Source: Paenibacillus xylanilyticus
Lineage (GTDB): Bacteria; Bacillota; Bacilli; Paenibacillales; Paenibacillaceae
NCBI RefSeq assembly: GCF_013359935.1
Contig: NZ_JABMCB010000179.1
Span: 124,001 to 188,000 of the forward strand
Length of the DNA: 64,000 bases
Reading direction: 5' to 3'
Part shown: piece by piece, positions 1 to 8,184 of the stretch
How positions within the stretch are numbered: position 1 is the first letter of the stretch
Layout: each line of letters starts with the position of its first letter
Made by a program: the position numbers and the translations under genes
The notes under the pieces: model-generated
The model's input: the letters and a program-made list of their open reading frames with translations, nothing else
Told to the model about the DNA's origin: nothing
Database searches by the model: none

Positions 1-51
1 GTTGGTCCCAACGTCAGCTTCTCCAGGAATTCCACCCTGCGCCATCATCAT
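1..51 (-). CDS. 5' end of the gene after cheY, probably fliO/fliZ (partial)
   Basis: Only the first 17 codons lie in the window, running off its left edge. Three consecutive ATG codons (51-43) open a frame reading MMMAQGGIPGEADVGTN. It begins 5 nt after the cheY stop, and a GGGAG sequence at the end of cheY can serve as its ribosome binding site. In the B. subtilis fla/che operon the gene after cheY is fliZ (FliO), a membrane component needed for assembly of the flagellar export gate. The identity is inferred from position alone; the visible residues are not diagnostic. Confidence 0.45.
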   Translation of the reverse strand, partial: MMMAQGGIPGEADVGTN

Positions 52-56
52 GTGTC

Positions 57-422
57 TTAAACTCCCAGCGTTTTGCTGATTGCTTCGATGACCCGGTCAG
101 ACTGGAATGGCTTAACGATGAAATCTTTGGCACCAGCCTGAATTGCATCAATTACCATTGCTTGTTGTCCCATAGCTGAACACATAATGACTTTAGCGTT
201 CGCATCGATTTTCTTGATTTCTTTCAGTGCTGCGATTCCATCCATCTCAGGCATGGTGATATCCATCGTGATCAGATCAGGACGAAGTTCCTTAAATTTC
301 TCAATTGCTTGTGCTCCATCCTGAGCCTCGCCAACGACCTCGTATCCGTTTTTGGACAAAATGTCCCGGATCATCATTCTCATAAATGCAGCGTCGTCCA
401 CGACTAAAATTCGGTTTGCCAT
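57..422 (-). CDS. cheY: Chemotaxis response regulator CheY
   Basis: A single receiver domain of 121 aa with no output domain. Acidic pocket D9/D10, phospho-acceptor D54 (TMDITMPEMDG), switch residue S82 and K104 (VKPF) are all present. In this family CheA phosphorylates the aspartate and CheY-P binds the flagellar switch; in Firmicutes it promotes smooth swimming through FliM/FliY. It follows fliY, the CheY-P phosphatase, inside the fla/che operon, so regulator and phosphatase are co-transcribed. The ATG at 422 has a GGGAGGA ribosome binding site. The identification is secure. Confidence 0.97.
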   Translation of the reverse strand: MANRILVVDDAAFMRMMIRDILSKNGYEVVGEAQDGAQAIEKFKELRPDLITMDITMPEMDGIAALKEIKKIDANAKVIMCSAMGQQAMVIDAIQAGAKDFIVKPFQSDRVIEAISKTLGV

Positions 423-450
423 CTTGATTCAAGTCCTCCCTAAATTGTGC

Positions 451-1716
451 TTATTGTAATTTCTGAATTCGGTCCCATTGGCTTACGATATCTATAACAC
501 GAACACCAAAGTTTTCATCGATGACGACAACTTCTCCCTTGGCGATCAGTTTGTTATTGACCAAAATATCGACAGGTTCGCCGGCCAGTTTATCCAGTTC
601 GACAATTGAACCTTGTGAGAGTTCCAATATATCCTTAATTTGCTTCTGGGTCCTTCCTAATTCTACGGTGACTTTAAGGGGAATGTCCATCAATAAATTC
701 AAATTATTTTCGTCCACTTGACCGTAAGCCCCATTTTGTAAATTAGCAAACTGGACGGGTTGTACATTTACATTCCTGTTCGGCATTCCGCCGTAATGCT
801 GTGGTACACCGTATGGTTGCTGCGGAGGCATGCCATAAGGCTGTTGTGGCGGCATTCCTTGTGGCATACCCATTGGTGCCTGTCCATATCCGTTATAGTC
901 TGGAGCAGGCGGCTGAGAAGCCTGTGGAGGCACTTGTTGCTGAACCGGTGGCTCAGGTGCCACTGGTGGAGCTGCTGCTGCCGGTGCCGTCTGTGATGGT
1001 GTTGTTACTGGTGCATTAGCCGTTGATTCCTGTGCACCACCAATCAACATGTCCACCATATGTTTGGCGAAATCAACAGGCAAAAGCTGCATCAGATTGG
1101 AGTCAATCAGATCACCAATCAGGAGACGGAACGAAACTTGAATCAACGTCTCGTCATGCGGAAGACTGCTGACACCCTCGCCACTTTCCATGTTAAGAAT
1201 ATCAATGCCTGGTGGAGAGATATTTACAAATCGATTGAAGATCGTAGACATGGAGGTTGCAGATGAACCCATCATTTGATTCATGGCTTCCTGAACTGCA
1301 CTAATATGGATTTCGTTCAGTTCTTCATCTGCAGGATTGCCTTCACCCCCGAGCATCAGATCAGCAATGACTTGGGCATCACGCTTTTTAATCACAAGTG
1401 AATTAATTCCTTCAAATCCATCCACATAATTCACATGTACCGCAACATGCGGCTTGGGAAAAGCTTCCTCAAATTGCGAACGGCTGATGATGGATACTTT
1501 CGGTGTAGTAATATCTACTTTCAATCCCAATAGCGTGGACAAAGCTGTTGCAGCGCTACCGAATGTAATATTACCAATCTCCCCCAATGCATCTTGTTCA
1601 AGCTCAGTCAAAAAGTCGTCAACCGTTTTTTCAACCGGTTCCGTGCTGCTCATCGATTCGGATTGCCTGAGCAAAGCATCGATTTCTTCTTGGGACAAAT
1701 AATCCTTACTCGTCAA
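451..1716 (-). CDS. fliY: Flagellar switch protein and CheY-P phosphatase FliY
   Basis: About 421 aa. The N-terminal peptide YLSQEEIDALL is the CheY-P-binding type motif also present in FliM. A CheC/FliY phosphatase-like region follows (GEIGNITFGSAATALS and a second SAVQEAMNQMMGSSATSMS repeat), then a Pro/Gln/Met-rich linker with repeated PPQQPYG units, and a C-terminal SpoA (FliN-type) domain with ELGRTQKQIKDILELSQGS. It forms the rotor C-ring with FliM and dephosphorylates CheY-P. The frame is open to a TTG at 1740, but the TTG at 1716 has AAGGAG 9 nt upstream and fits B. subtilis FliY better. That start overlaps fliM by 11 nt, suggesting translational coupling. Confidence 0.95.
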   Translation of the reverse strand: MTSKDYLSQEEIDALLRQSESMSSTEPVEKTVDDFLTELEQDALGEIGNITFGSAATALSTLLGLKVDITTPKVSIISRSQFEEAFPKPHVAVHVNYVDGFEGINSLVIKKRDAQVIADLMLGGEGNPADEELNEIHISAVQEAMNQMMGSSATSMSTIFNRFVNISPPGIDILNMESGEGVSSLPHDETLIQVSFRLLIGDLIDSNLMQLLPVDFAKHMVDMLIGGAQESTANAPVTTPSQTAPAAAAPPVAPEPPVQQQVPPQASQPPAPDYNGYGQAPMGMPQGMPPQQPYGMPPQQPYGVPQHYGGMPNRNVNVQPVQFANLQNGAYGQVDENNLNLLMDIPLKVTVELGRTQKQIKDILELSQGSIVELDKLAGEPVDILVNNKLIAKGEVVVIDENFGVRVIDIVSQWDRIQKLQ

Positions 1717-2704
1717 ATTCTTCAACTCCTTCGGTGACAATCTTGTCTATTTGCACAGCCACACGGTCTTTAATCGTTCCCGGACTGCCCATATACTTCA
1801 ACCTGTCGCCAACTTTGATGGATAATCCCTCTTCAACCGGTTTGTTTAACGTAATAACATCGCCAACCGATAGGCCTAGGAATTCCGAGATCGAAATCCT
1901 GGATTCTCCCAACTCAGCTACAATCGGCAATTTGGCTTTATTCACACGTTCTCTAAGAGCATCGTACTCTTCAGGAGCCCTCGTTTTTTTCTCTGAAACA
2001 AACCATTGATGTGTCGACAACCTTGACATAATGGGTTCAAGAACGACATGCGGGATACACAAATTGATCATGCCAGTGGTGTCACCGATTTTGGTGCTAA
2101 GCGAGATCAGTGCGATCGTTTCGTTAGGTGATACAATCTGCATAAACTGCGGATTGGTCTCCAGCGCTTCCATTCTAGGTGATATGTCCAGCACCGTCTT
2201 CCAGGCTTCCTGCAAACTTTCGAACGCGCGGCTGAAGATCCGCTCCATAATCGTCGTCTCAATTTCAGTCATTGAAGCTATTTTAGTCGGTGCACTTCCT
2301 GTACCTCCCAGCAATCGATCCAACATCGCATAACCAACATTGGGGTGGACTTCCAGTACCATTCGACCTTGTAATGGTTCTGCTTCAAATATGTTTAATA
2401 TCGTCATTTTAGGAATTGAACGTATAAATTCATCATAGGGCAACTGTTCGACCTGAACGACGTTAATTTGAACGAAAGTCCGCAATTGGGCTGAAAAATA
2501 AGTGGTGAGAAAGCGTGCAAAGTTTTCGTGAATTCGAGTCAAACTTCGAATATGATCTTTGGAAAAGCGTACCGCCCGTTTAAAATCATACGATCTAATT
2601 TTTTTCTGAGTTTCTTCCTTTTTCAGTTCCTCGGCATCCATCTCACCTGAGGAAAGTGCTGCTAATAGGGCATCAATCTCATTTTGTGATAATACATCCA
2701 CCAT
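1706..2704 (-). CDS. fliM: Flagellar motor switch protein FliM
   Basis: 332 aa with the usual three parts: an N-terminal CheY-P-binding segment (LSQNEIDALLAAL), a central CheC-like domain containing LLGGTGS, and a C-terminal SpoA domain (ELGESRISISEFLGLSVGDVI). It sits in the C-ring between FliG and FliY and passes CheY-P binding to the rotor. The ATG at 2704 follows a GGGGGTGA ribosome binding site. It lies between fliL and fliY, as in the B. subtilis operon, and its 3' end overlaps the fliY start. Confidence 0.97.
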   Translation of the reverse strand: MVDVLSQNEIDALLAALSSGEMDAEELKKEETQKKIRSYDFKRAVRFSKDHIRSLTRIHENFARFLTTYFSAQLRTFVQINVVQVEQLPYDEFIRSIPKMTILNIFEAEPLQGRMVLEVHPNVGYAMLDRLLGGTGSAPTKIASMTEIETTIMERIFSRAFESLQEAWKTVLDISPRMEALETNPQFMQIVSPNETIALISLSTKIGDTTGMINLCIPHVVLEPIMSRLSTHQWFVSEKKTRAPEEYDALRERVNKAKLPIVAELGESRISISEFLGLSVGDVITLNKPVEEGLSIKVGDRLKYMGSPGTIKDRVAVQIDKIVTEGVEEFDE

Positions 2705-2743
2705 GTTCTCACCCCCTTACCGTTTTACAGCGTGCTCTGTTCA

Positions 2744-3205
2744 TTACATTGATGCCATCAAAAAATAAGTAAAGTTCGTGCTGCTCAGCTTCGGTTCAGG
2801 CAGTGCCTCATTGATCAGTTTTGTAAGTTTTTCATTAAACTGAGAACGCCCCTTGGCTGTTTTTAATTCTTCTGGCTGTGCATCCGCAAAAGTTTGAACA
2901 ATAATTGGTTTTACAGTGATTTCTTTGATTTTCTCAAAATCTTCTTTTGCTGCGGCATCGGCCATTTTAAAAGCCAGGTTAACTTGTACGATGTGATTGG
3001 TATCTGCCAAATTTGTTTTGATGTCTGTAATTTCAGAAGTCACCTCAACAATTTCATCAGCAGTCATCTTTTTAACCTCTGCAGCCGAAGCTACATCTTT
3101 CTCCGCTTTGTTTCCTACCTGTCCCTGCATAAATACAAACACAACCACCACAATGAGTGTTATGGCCAGCAATATCGTTGCGAGCCAGGGCATCATCTTT
3201 TTCAT
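2744..3205 (-). CDS. fliL: Flagellar basal body-associated protein FliL
   Basis: 153 aa with a short cytoplasmic start (MKKMMPW), one transmembrane helix at about residues 8-26, and an extracytoplasmic domain ending in the family-typical YFLMASM-like tail. FliL proteins sit around the stator and support torque or stator activation. The start codon overlaps the stop of the upstream swrD/flbD gene by one base (TGATG), which implies translational coupling. Confidence 0.93.
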   Translation of the reverse strand: MKKMMPWLATILLAITLIVVVVFVFMQGQVGNKAEKDVASAAEVKKMTADEIVEVTSEITDIKTNLADTNHIVQVNLAFKMADAAAKEDFEKIKEITVKPIIVQTFADAQPEELKTAKGRSQFNEKLTKLINEALPEPKLSSTNFTYFLMASM

Positions 3206-3426
3206 CAGGATTCCTCCGTTTGCTGCACTTTGATAGTGGCTGCCTGAACCCCGATTTCACGGTTGTAATCTTTGATTTTGGAAATGACTTCATCGGCCTT
3301 TTCAAGGACAATCAGTCTCTTCCCAGTCACCAGAGTAATATACGTATCCGGCGTTTCTTCCACAATCTCTACCATCAGCGCATTTAACCACATGGGAGAA
3401 CCGTTTAACCGCGTAACCGAAATCAT
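3205..3426 (-). CDS. swrD: Swarming/flagellar protein SwrD (FlbD family)
   Basis: A 73-aa protein starting MISVTRLNG, the hallmark of the FlbD/SwrD family (B. subtilis SwrD, formerly YlzI). SwrD raises flagellar power and is needed for swarming, probably by acting on stator function. An ATG with a GAGGGGG ribosome binding site gives the start. It lies between flgE and fliL, the same place as in B. subtilis. Confidence 0.9.
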   Translation of the reverse strand: MISVTRLNGSPMWLNALMVEIVEETPDTYITLVTGKRLIVLEKADEVISKIKDYNREIGVQAATIKVQQTEES

Positions 3427-3491
3427 GCTAAGCCCCCTCGATCAATGTGGAGGAGCAAGCCCCCCACGCATTAAAATTTGCTAATTAGTTA

Positions 3492-4310
3492 TTAACGTTT
3501 CAGGTTAACAACTTCCTGAAGCACTTCATCCGATGTTGTAATGATCCGCGAGTTCGCCTGGAAGCCACGTTGGGCCACGATCATCTCTGTGAATTCGCCT
3601 GTAAGGTCTACATTGGACATTTCCAGTTGACCTGCAATGATTGAACCAGTTCCGTTTTCAGCATCATTCGCTGTTAATGTATCAAGAGTGCCATCAGGAT
3701 TAGCATTAGCCGTCATTCGGTAAAGGTTGCCGCCTATTTTTTCTAACCCTTCAGGGTTGACAACTTTTCCAATTCCCAGCTGAGTTTCACTTTCGATGGT
3801 TCCATCAGCCATAGTCTGGTTAATCATACCGTTTTGACCGATCGTAAAAGAAACAACATCATCTGCAATCGTGATCGGTGCACCTTCACTGTCTAATACG
3901 AAGAGGCCGTCTGATGTAACGAGATTACGAGCCGCATCTACATGAAAATCTCCAGCACGAGTTAAAAATGGAATTTCCTGATCCTCTCCCATGGAAACAA
4001 GGAAAAAGCCATCTCCGTTAATTCGCAAATCTGTGGGATTGTTTGTTGTCATTGGACTTCCTGCAAGATGTAATGTATCAATAGAACCTACAGACACACC
4101 TAAACCGATTTGTTTCGCATTCACACCACCGGTTGGAGTATCTGTCGGGGCTGTTACTCCCGCTGTGGTTTGACTCATAATATCCTTAAACATAACACGA
4201 CTGCCTTTGAAGCCAACGGTGTTTACGTTTGCGATATTATTACCAATGACATCAAGTTTTGTTTGAAAACCCCGCATCCCGGAAACGCCAGAGTACATCG
4301 ATTTTAACAT
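3492..4310 (-). CDS. flgE: Flagellar hook protein FlgE (short Firmicutes type)
   Basis: 272 aa, close to the 264-aa B. subtilis hook protein that was once called FlgG. It begins MLKSMYSGVSGMRGFQTKLD, has the rod/hook N-motif NNIANVNTVGFK, a TRAGDFHVD central segment, and ends EMIVAQRGFQANSRIITTSDEVLQEVVNLKR. It polymerises as the universal joint after export by the flagellar type III apparatus. Its position directly downstream of the hook-cap gene flgD supports hook rather than distal rod. The ATG at 4310 follows GGGAGG. Confidence 0.94.
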   Translation of the reverse strand: MLKSMYSGVSGMRGFQTKLDVIGNNIANVNTVGFKGSRVMFKDIMSQTTAGVTAPTDTPTGGVNAKQIGLGVSVGSIDTLHLAGSPMTTNNPTDLRINGDGFFLVSMGEDQEIPFLTRAGDFHVDAARNLVTSDGLFVLDSEGAPITIADDVVSFTIGQNGMINQTMADGTIESETQLGIGKVVNPEGLEKIGGNLYRMTANANPDGTLDTLTANDAENGTGSIIAGQLEMSNVDLTGEFTEMIVAQRGFQANSRIITTSDEVLQEVVNLKR

Positions 4311-4391
4311 TTTAAAAAATCCTCCCAGCCATAATTTGGTTACCGCATCAGTCGGTCAGCGGTATTCCGGCTCCCGAGAAGGGCCAGCCGG

Positions 4392-4775
4392 TTAAGAAAT
4401 GATTACAGCACTATCTATTTGTGTAAACACGTTATCCTTCATGCTTTCACTATCCATGGCGGTAACGACAGTGCGATTCTTGACATTGACGATAAAGGCC
4501 ATGTCCTGCATCAGGATCAGAGACTCTTTTGCGCCTTTTGCAGCAGCCTTGTCCAGTGCAGTTCCAATCTGCTGCATCTGCTCACTTTTTAGCTCAATTC
4601 CACGCTGTTCCAATCTTTTGGCTGCATGATTGCTAAGCTTAAGAAGATTATCCTCAAGCACCTGGGCAAAAGGTCTTTCTGGAGTGAGAGTTGTCTCGCT
4701 CTGTTTGACACGATTAAGCAGGTTAGGCGTTACTGGCCCTGTATATAGTTGTCCTACCGTTATTCGATCACTCAT
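4392..4775 (-). CDS. Small flagellar-operon protein (TIGR02530-like)
   Basis: 127 aa, with a disordered N-terminus and a conserved-looking core (FAQVLEDNLLKLSNHAAKRLEQRGIELKSEQ, then VKNRTVVTAM). This resembles the small flagellar-operon family found between flgD and the hook gene in many clostridia and bacilli. The B. subtilis operon has no recognised counterpart at this position. Its start overlaps the flgD stop by 4 nt (ATGA), so it is probably translationally coupled to flgD. A function in hook assembly is plausible from location but not established. The family assignment is from memory of the motif. Confidence 0.75.
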   Translation of the reverse strand: MSDRITVGQLYTGPVTPNLLNRVKQSETTLTPERPFAQVLEDNLLKLSNHAAKRLEQRGIELKSEQMQQIGTALDKAAAKGAKESLILMQDMAFIVNVKNRTVVTAMDSESMKDNVFTQIDSAVIIS

Positions 4776-5311
4776 AATGTGTTCCCACTATCTTGAACCG
4801 ACTTTTCAGCTTCCTCACTTTCACTCACTGGTGCTGAAACATCTGCAATACTTTGACTCTGGGATTCTTCTTCACTTTGAGTGGGATTTGCAACCTGAAT
4901 AATTTCATTCAGTTCAATCTCGTCTTCGCCCACTTTAGCGTACTGTACACCATCCCGTACGATGATTGAATCCACAATCCCCTGACGAAGCGTTCCGTTG
5001 TCCTCTTTATTAGAAGAAAGCCAGCTGATTTCTCGCCCGATCATGCTTGAAACTGCACCAAGAGACTGATTCAGCGCTTTAAGTTGGGATGAGATATTAA
5101 CTAGTTGTTCAACCGAACTGAACTGAGCCATCTGAGCAATAAATTCCTTATCCTCCATAGGCTGCATCGGATCCTGATTCTGAAGTTGGGTGATTAGAAT
5201 TTTAAGGAACTGATCCTTCCCTAGCTCCTTTGTAGCTGCACTAGTTGTTGCCTTGTTTGCGGCCGAATAGTTAGGCCAAGTATTATTGGTAGAAACAATT
5301 TCAGTAGCCAT
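4772..5311 (-). CDS. flgD: Flagellar hook cap/assembly protein FlgD
   Basis: 179 aa. The N-terminal FlgD signature is clear: LGKDQFLKILITQLQNQDPMQPMEDKEFIAQMAQFSSVEQL. A short region resembling a beta-rich central domain follows (about residues 95-140), then an acidic Ser/Glu-rich C-terminal tail. FlgD caps the growing hook and is released when the filament junction forms. It lies between fliK and the small flagellar-operon gene, whose start it overlaps by 4 nt. Confidence 0.93.
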   Translation of the reverse strand: MATEIVSTNNTWPNYSAANKATTSAATKELGKDQFLKILITQLQNQDPMQPMEDKEFIAQMAQFSSVEQLVNISSQLKALNQSLGAVSSMIGREISWLSSNKEDNGTLRQGIVDSIIVRDGVQYAKVGEDEIELNEIIQVANPTQSEEESQSQSIADVSAPVSESEEAEKSVQDSGNTL

Positions 5312-5330
5312 ATTTTCACCTCATTTCCGA

Positions 5331-6701
5331 TTAAGCTTTAGCAGTAAACGATCCTCCCTGGAAGTCGTTCCCTTCCTCATTTTCACTGCGCCAATTGCGC
5401 AGTTCCTCCTGAAGATTTGCCGTAGTTATTGCATCATCCGATTGCTCTTCCCGTTCTCGTGACCGGCGCTGATCCTGCGAGTTATTTCCTTGTTGACGCC
5501 CCCCATCATGATACATTTCAGATCCTAGAGAGCTGCTCTGAGTGACCTCAATTCGTTCCACTTGGATCCCTTGGGATTGAAGCGAGGCACGAAGCTGTGT
5601 CATTTGCTGTTCAAGCATATCCTTCGCCATCGTATGTTCTGTCATGAAGCGTGCAACCAACTGTCCGTTTTGCAAAGTAATCTGTACATCCAGCTTACCC
5701 AGATGTTCTGGGCGAAGTGAGATTGTAGCTTCGGAAAACCCTTTTTGCTGAACGATATCCAGCTTATTCACCACAAATTGCGTCATTTCTTTTGCAAACT
5801 GCGATGCTTGCATTACGGGTTCAGCTGGCTTAGCTACCGTTGTGCCTGACGTTCGCATGGATAACTCCCCGGCTGTAATGACTTTTGAATGATCTACTTC
5901 TCCACCATCATTGACAGTAACCGAGGTGTTCGTATCTTCTTCACCTGCCACTTTAATTCTGGTATTCGGAGCAGACATAGCAGTCAAGTCTTTTTCCGAG
6001 GACGGGGTAACTTTTGTTGGAACAACCTGATCTTTTAATGTGTCTATTGAGTCAATGACAGTTTTAAGATCTGTCCACCCTTTGTTGTTGCTCAGATCAA
6101 CTCCAGCCTCCTGTAACTGATTCTGGAGAGTTTGAAGCAATTGTTTGAACTCAGTCGTATTTTTGGCAATCGGACTATTCGGTTCAGACATGCTTGCAAC
6201 CATCTGAGTCAGGACATCCTGCAACACAAAGCGAACGGCTGATGGATGCTCGGTAAGATCCATTACTGGTGCAGCTTTAACGGCTTCCAGTACATTTACA
6301 GTCTCATCAGAATTCTCTGTTTCTGCCGAACCACCATTTAGTTGTACATACATCTGTTGAATCAGATTCTGTAAATCCGCCAGTAATGTTGGATCATTTT
6401 CCAAAGCTTCATCGAGCGAATCCAAGCCAGCAAACAGTGAATCTAAAATATCTGCAAGAGAAGTTTGTTCCCCTTCTTCACCGGATGCAAATGCTATAGC
6501 AAGCGGATTTACAGATAATCCCCCAGCAGCTGCCGAGTTATTTTCTTCAGAAGTACTTGCATTCAGTGTCTGTGCCAGTGTTTGCAAGAATTCACCGTTG
6601 CTCCCTGTAACTGTACCTTTGGATTGCGTTCCAGACGAGGTTTGCACTGCACTTGCTGCCTTGGATGAAGATGCAGAAGTCATTTGATATACGATCGACA
6701 T
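5331..6701 (-). CDS. fliK: Flagellar hook-length control protein FliK
   Basis: About 456 aa. A long, low-conservation N-terminal ruler region rich in Ser, Thr, Gln and Glu precedes a C-terminal Flg_hook domain (around residues 300-390) with the diagnostic ATISLRPEHLGKLDVQI core and an ARFMTEH segment. FliK measures the hook and triggers the FlhB specificity switch from hook to filament export. The frame extends to a GTG at 6710, but that codon overlaps the ribosome binding site. The ATG at 6701 lies 8 nt after AAGGAGG and is preferred. Confidence 0.93.
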   Translation of the reverse strand: MSIVYQMTSASSSKAASAVQTSSGTQSKGTVTGSNGEFLQTLAQTLNASTSEENNSAAAGGLSVNPLAIAFASGEEGEQTSLADILDSLFAGLDSLDEALENDPTLLADLQNLIQQMYVQLNGGSAETENSDETVNVLEAVKAAPVMDLTEHPSAVRFVLQDVLTQMVASMSEPNSPIAKNTTEFKQLLQTLQNQLQEAGVDLSNNKGWTDLKTVIDSIDTLKDQVVPTKVTPSSEKDLTAMSAPNTRIKVAGEEDTNTSVTVNDGGEVDHSKVITAGELSMRTSGTTVAKPAEPVMQASQFAKEMTQFVVNKLDIVQQKGFSEATISLRPEHLGKLDVQITLQNGQLVARFMTEHTMAKDMLEQQMTQLRASLQSQGIQVERIEVTQSSSLGSEMYHDGGRQQGNNSQDQRRSREREEQSDDAITTANLQEELRNWRSENEEGNDFQGGSFTAKA

Positions 6702-6738
6702 TTGTTTCACCTCCTTCCGGTAATAACCACATCCAACC

Positions 6739-7677
6739 TTACTTATTGCCCATTAAGCGGTTTAAGATCTTGGCCGTTTCAGCAGAATTCTCTGTGGACA
6801 TATTCTCCAGCAACTGTGAGCGTGTAGCATCGTCTACCGAGTTCAAAATGGTTAGCGTTTTATCCGGGCTGAGTTTGTATGTCTCTAAAAGCAACTTGGC
6901 ACCGCTGGAAGCTGACATTGATGAGAATGTTTGACTAAGCTGTGTTTTGTCCAGGTTTTTCGAGTTACTCGTTGACGTCGTTGTGGTTGCGGCCGTTTCT
7001 TTCTTCAATCTGGATTGCAATGCATCCAATGCCAAATCACCGGATGGTTTGGCGTCCTTCATCATCATGGTGACATCTGCAGCCGTTTTCGGATCCATTT
7101 TCTCCAAAACTTTTGTACGCGCAGTTGACTGCATTGAACTCAGAAGCAAAACCATCTCTTCATTGGTCATGTTCTGTAATATAGGAGCTGCTTTGCTCGG
7201 ACTCATGTCCGCGTACATCTTGGCCAAATCCTTAATCTGTTTCTGATAATCCGACTCCGTCTCAGAGTTACTCGCTGCCGCAGCTTCTGCTGCTTTTTCC
7301 GCTTCATCCAATTTTGCTTGCAGATCGCTTGCTTTTTTTGCTTCTGTCGTCGTAGCCTCTTTCGCTGCCTGAAGTTCTGTTTCTTTTTCCGCTACCTGAG
7401 ACTTCAGTTTTTCGATTGTTGCTTCAGCACTTTCAACTTGTTTCTCGCTTTCGTCCAGCTTTTCTTTTTCCGGATCCAATACAGGATCAGGTACCCAATC
7501 CTTAACGACCGGAATTTTGTTAGCTACCTCAAGCATGTTGTTGCGAATATCCACATTAAATAAGGTGAGCAGCACACCGAGCAGCACTACGGTGAAGACA
7601 ATTGGAATCGAGATCATTAGAAATTTTTCCCAACCGCCGCCTGACTCTTTTTCGATATCTGTATCTTTAACAGCCAT
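6739..7677 (-). CDS. ylxF: YlxF-type membrane protein with MgtE_N-like repeats (MotE-like)
   Basis: 312 aa. A transmembrane helix at about residues 19-42 is followed by a long Glu/Lys/Ala coiled coil (about 75-155). Two MgtE_N-like helical segments come next: one around 165-225 (YADMSPSKAAPILQNM, MDPKTAADVTMMM) and one around 250-310 (FSSMSASSGAKLLLETY, ENMSTENSAETAKILNRLMG). This matches B. subtilis YlxF, which sits between fliJ and fliK. Proteins of this design (MotE in alphaproteobacteria) act as motor chaperones or stator partners, so a periplasm-side or membrane motor role is inferred. Confidence 0.85.
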   Translation of the reverse strand: MAVKDTDIEKESGGGWEKFLMISIPIVFTVVLLGVLLTLFNVDIRNNMLEVANKIPVVKDWVPDPVLDPEKEKLDESEKQVESAEATIEKLKSQVAEKETELQAAKEATTTEAKKASDLQAKLDEAEKAAEAAAASNSETESDYQKQIKDLAKMYADMSPSKAAPILQNMTNEEMVLLLSSMQSTARTKVLEKMDPKTAADVTMMMKDAKPSGDLALDALQSRLKKETAATTTTSTSNSKNLDKTQLSQTFSSMSASSGAKLLLETYKLSPDKTLTILNSVDDATRSQLLENMSTENSAETAKILNRLMGNK

Positions 7678-7720
7678 TGTTCATTCCTCCTTCACGAGAC
7701 AACTTCGCTTCCGAAGCACA

Positions 7721-8173
7721 TCAAATTGCGCGTCCGGCCTTGGCAGCGAAGCGTACAGTAGCCATCTCGTCCAGATCGTTCTGTTCCCGGAGGAGCATCT
7801 CCTGCTGAAATTTGATTTTGGCCTTGTCCCTCGCTTCAAGCCACACTTTTTCATCAACCATTTTACCGTTCAAGAACGTCTGATTCTGCTGTACATTGAC
7901 CTGTGCGTGTTTAACATCCGAATTCTTTTTGGAAATGCACTCATCCAGGTGATAAACGTATCGCTGCATTTCTTGCAGACTGGATACTGAAGCTCTGCTC
8001 TCCGTTGCGGATTGAATGACGCTAATCAGATTATTTTTATCATTCATCAGTTGTAAAAGGTGTTCTTCTTCCGTTTGAAGTTTGCCGATCGCTGTGGATA
8101 ACATCCACTCCGCTTGTGTTTTTTCATTGCTTTTCAGGTCAACAACCTTTTGGAAATGATATCGAAATTTCAT
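7721..8173 (-). CDS. fliJ: Flagellar export chaperone FliJ
   Basis: 150 aa, almost entirely charged coiled coil, starting MKFRYHFQKVVDLKSNEKTQAEW, as in FliJ/YscO proteins. FliJ inserts in the FliI hexamer and couples ATPase activity to the FlhA export gate. The gene lies directly after fliI with only a few bases between them; its GAAAGG ribosome binding site starts inside the fliI stop region. The coiled-coil composition and position make the call firm, although the sequence itself is poorly conserved. Confidence 0.92.
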   Translation of the reverse strand: MKFRYHFQKVVDLKSNEKTQAEWMLSTAIGKLQTEEEHLLQLMNDKNNLISVIQSATESRASVSSLQEMQRYVYHLDECISKKNSDVKHAQVNVQQNQTFLNGKMVDEKVWLEARDKAKIKFQQEMLLREQNDLDEMATVRFAAKAGRAI

Positions 8174-8184
8174 CGTTTAACCTT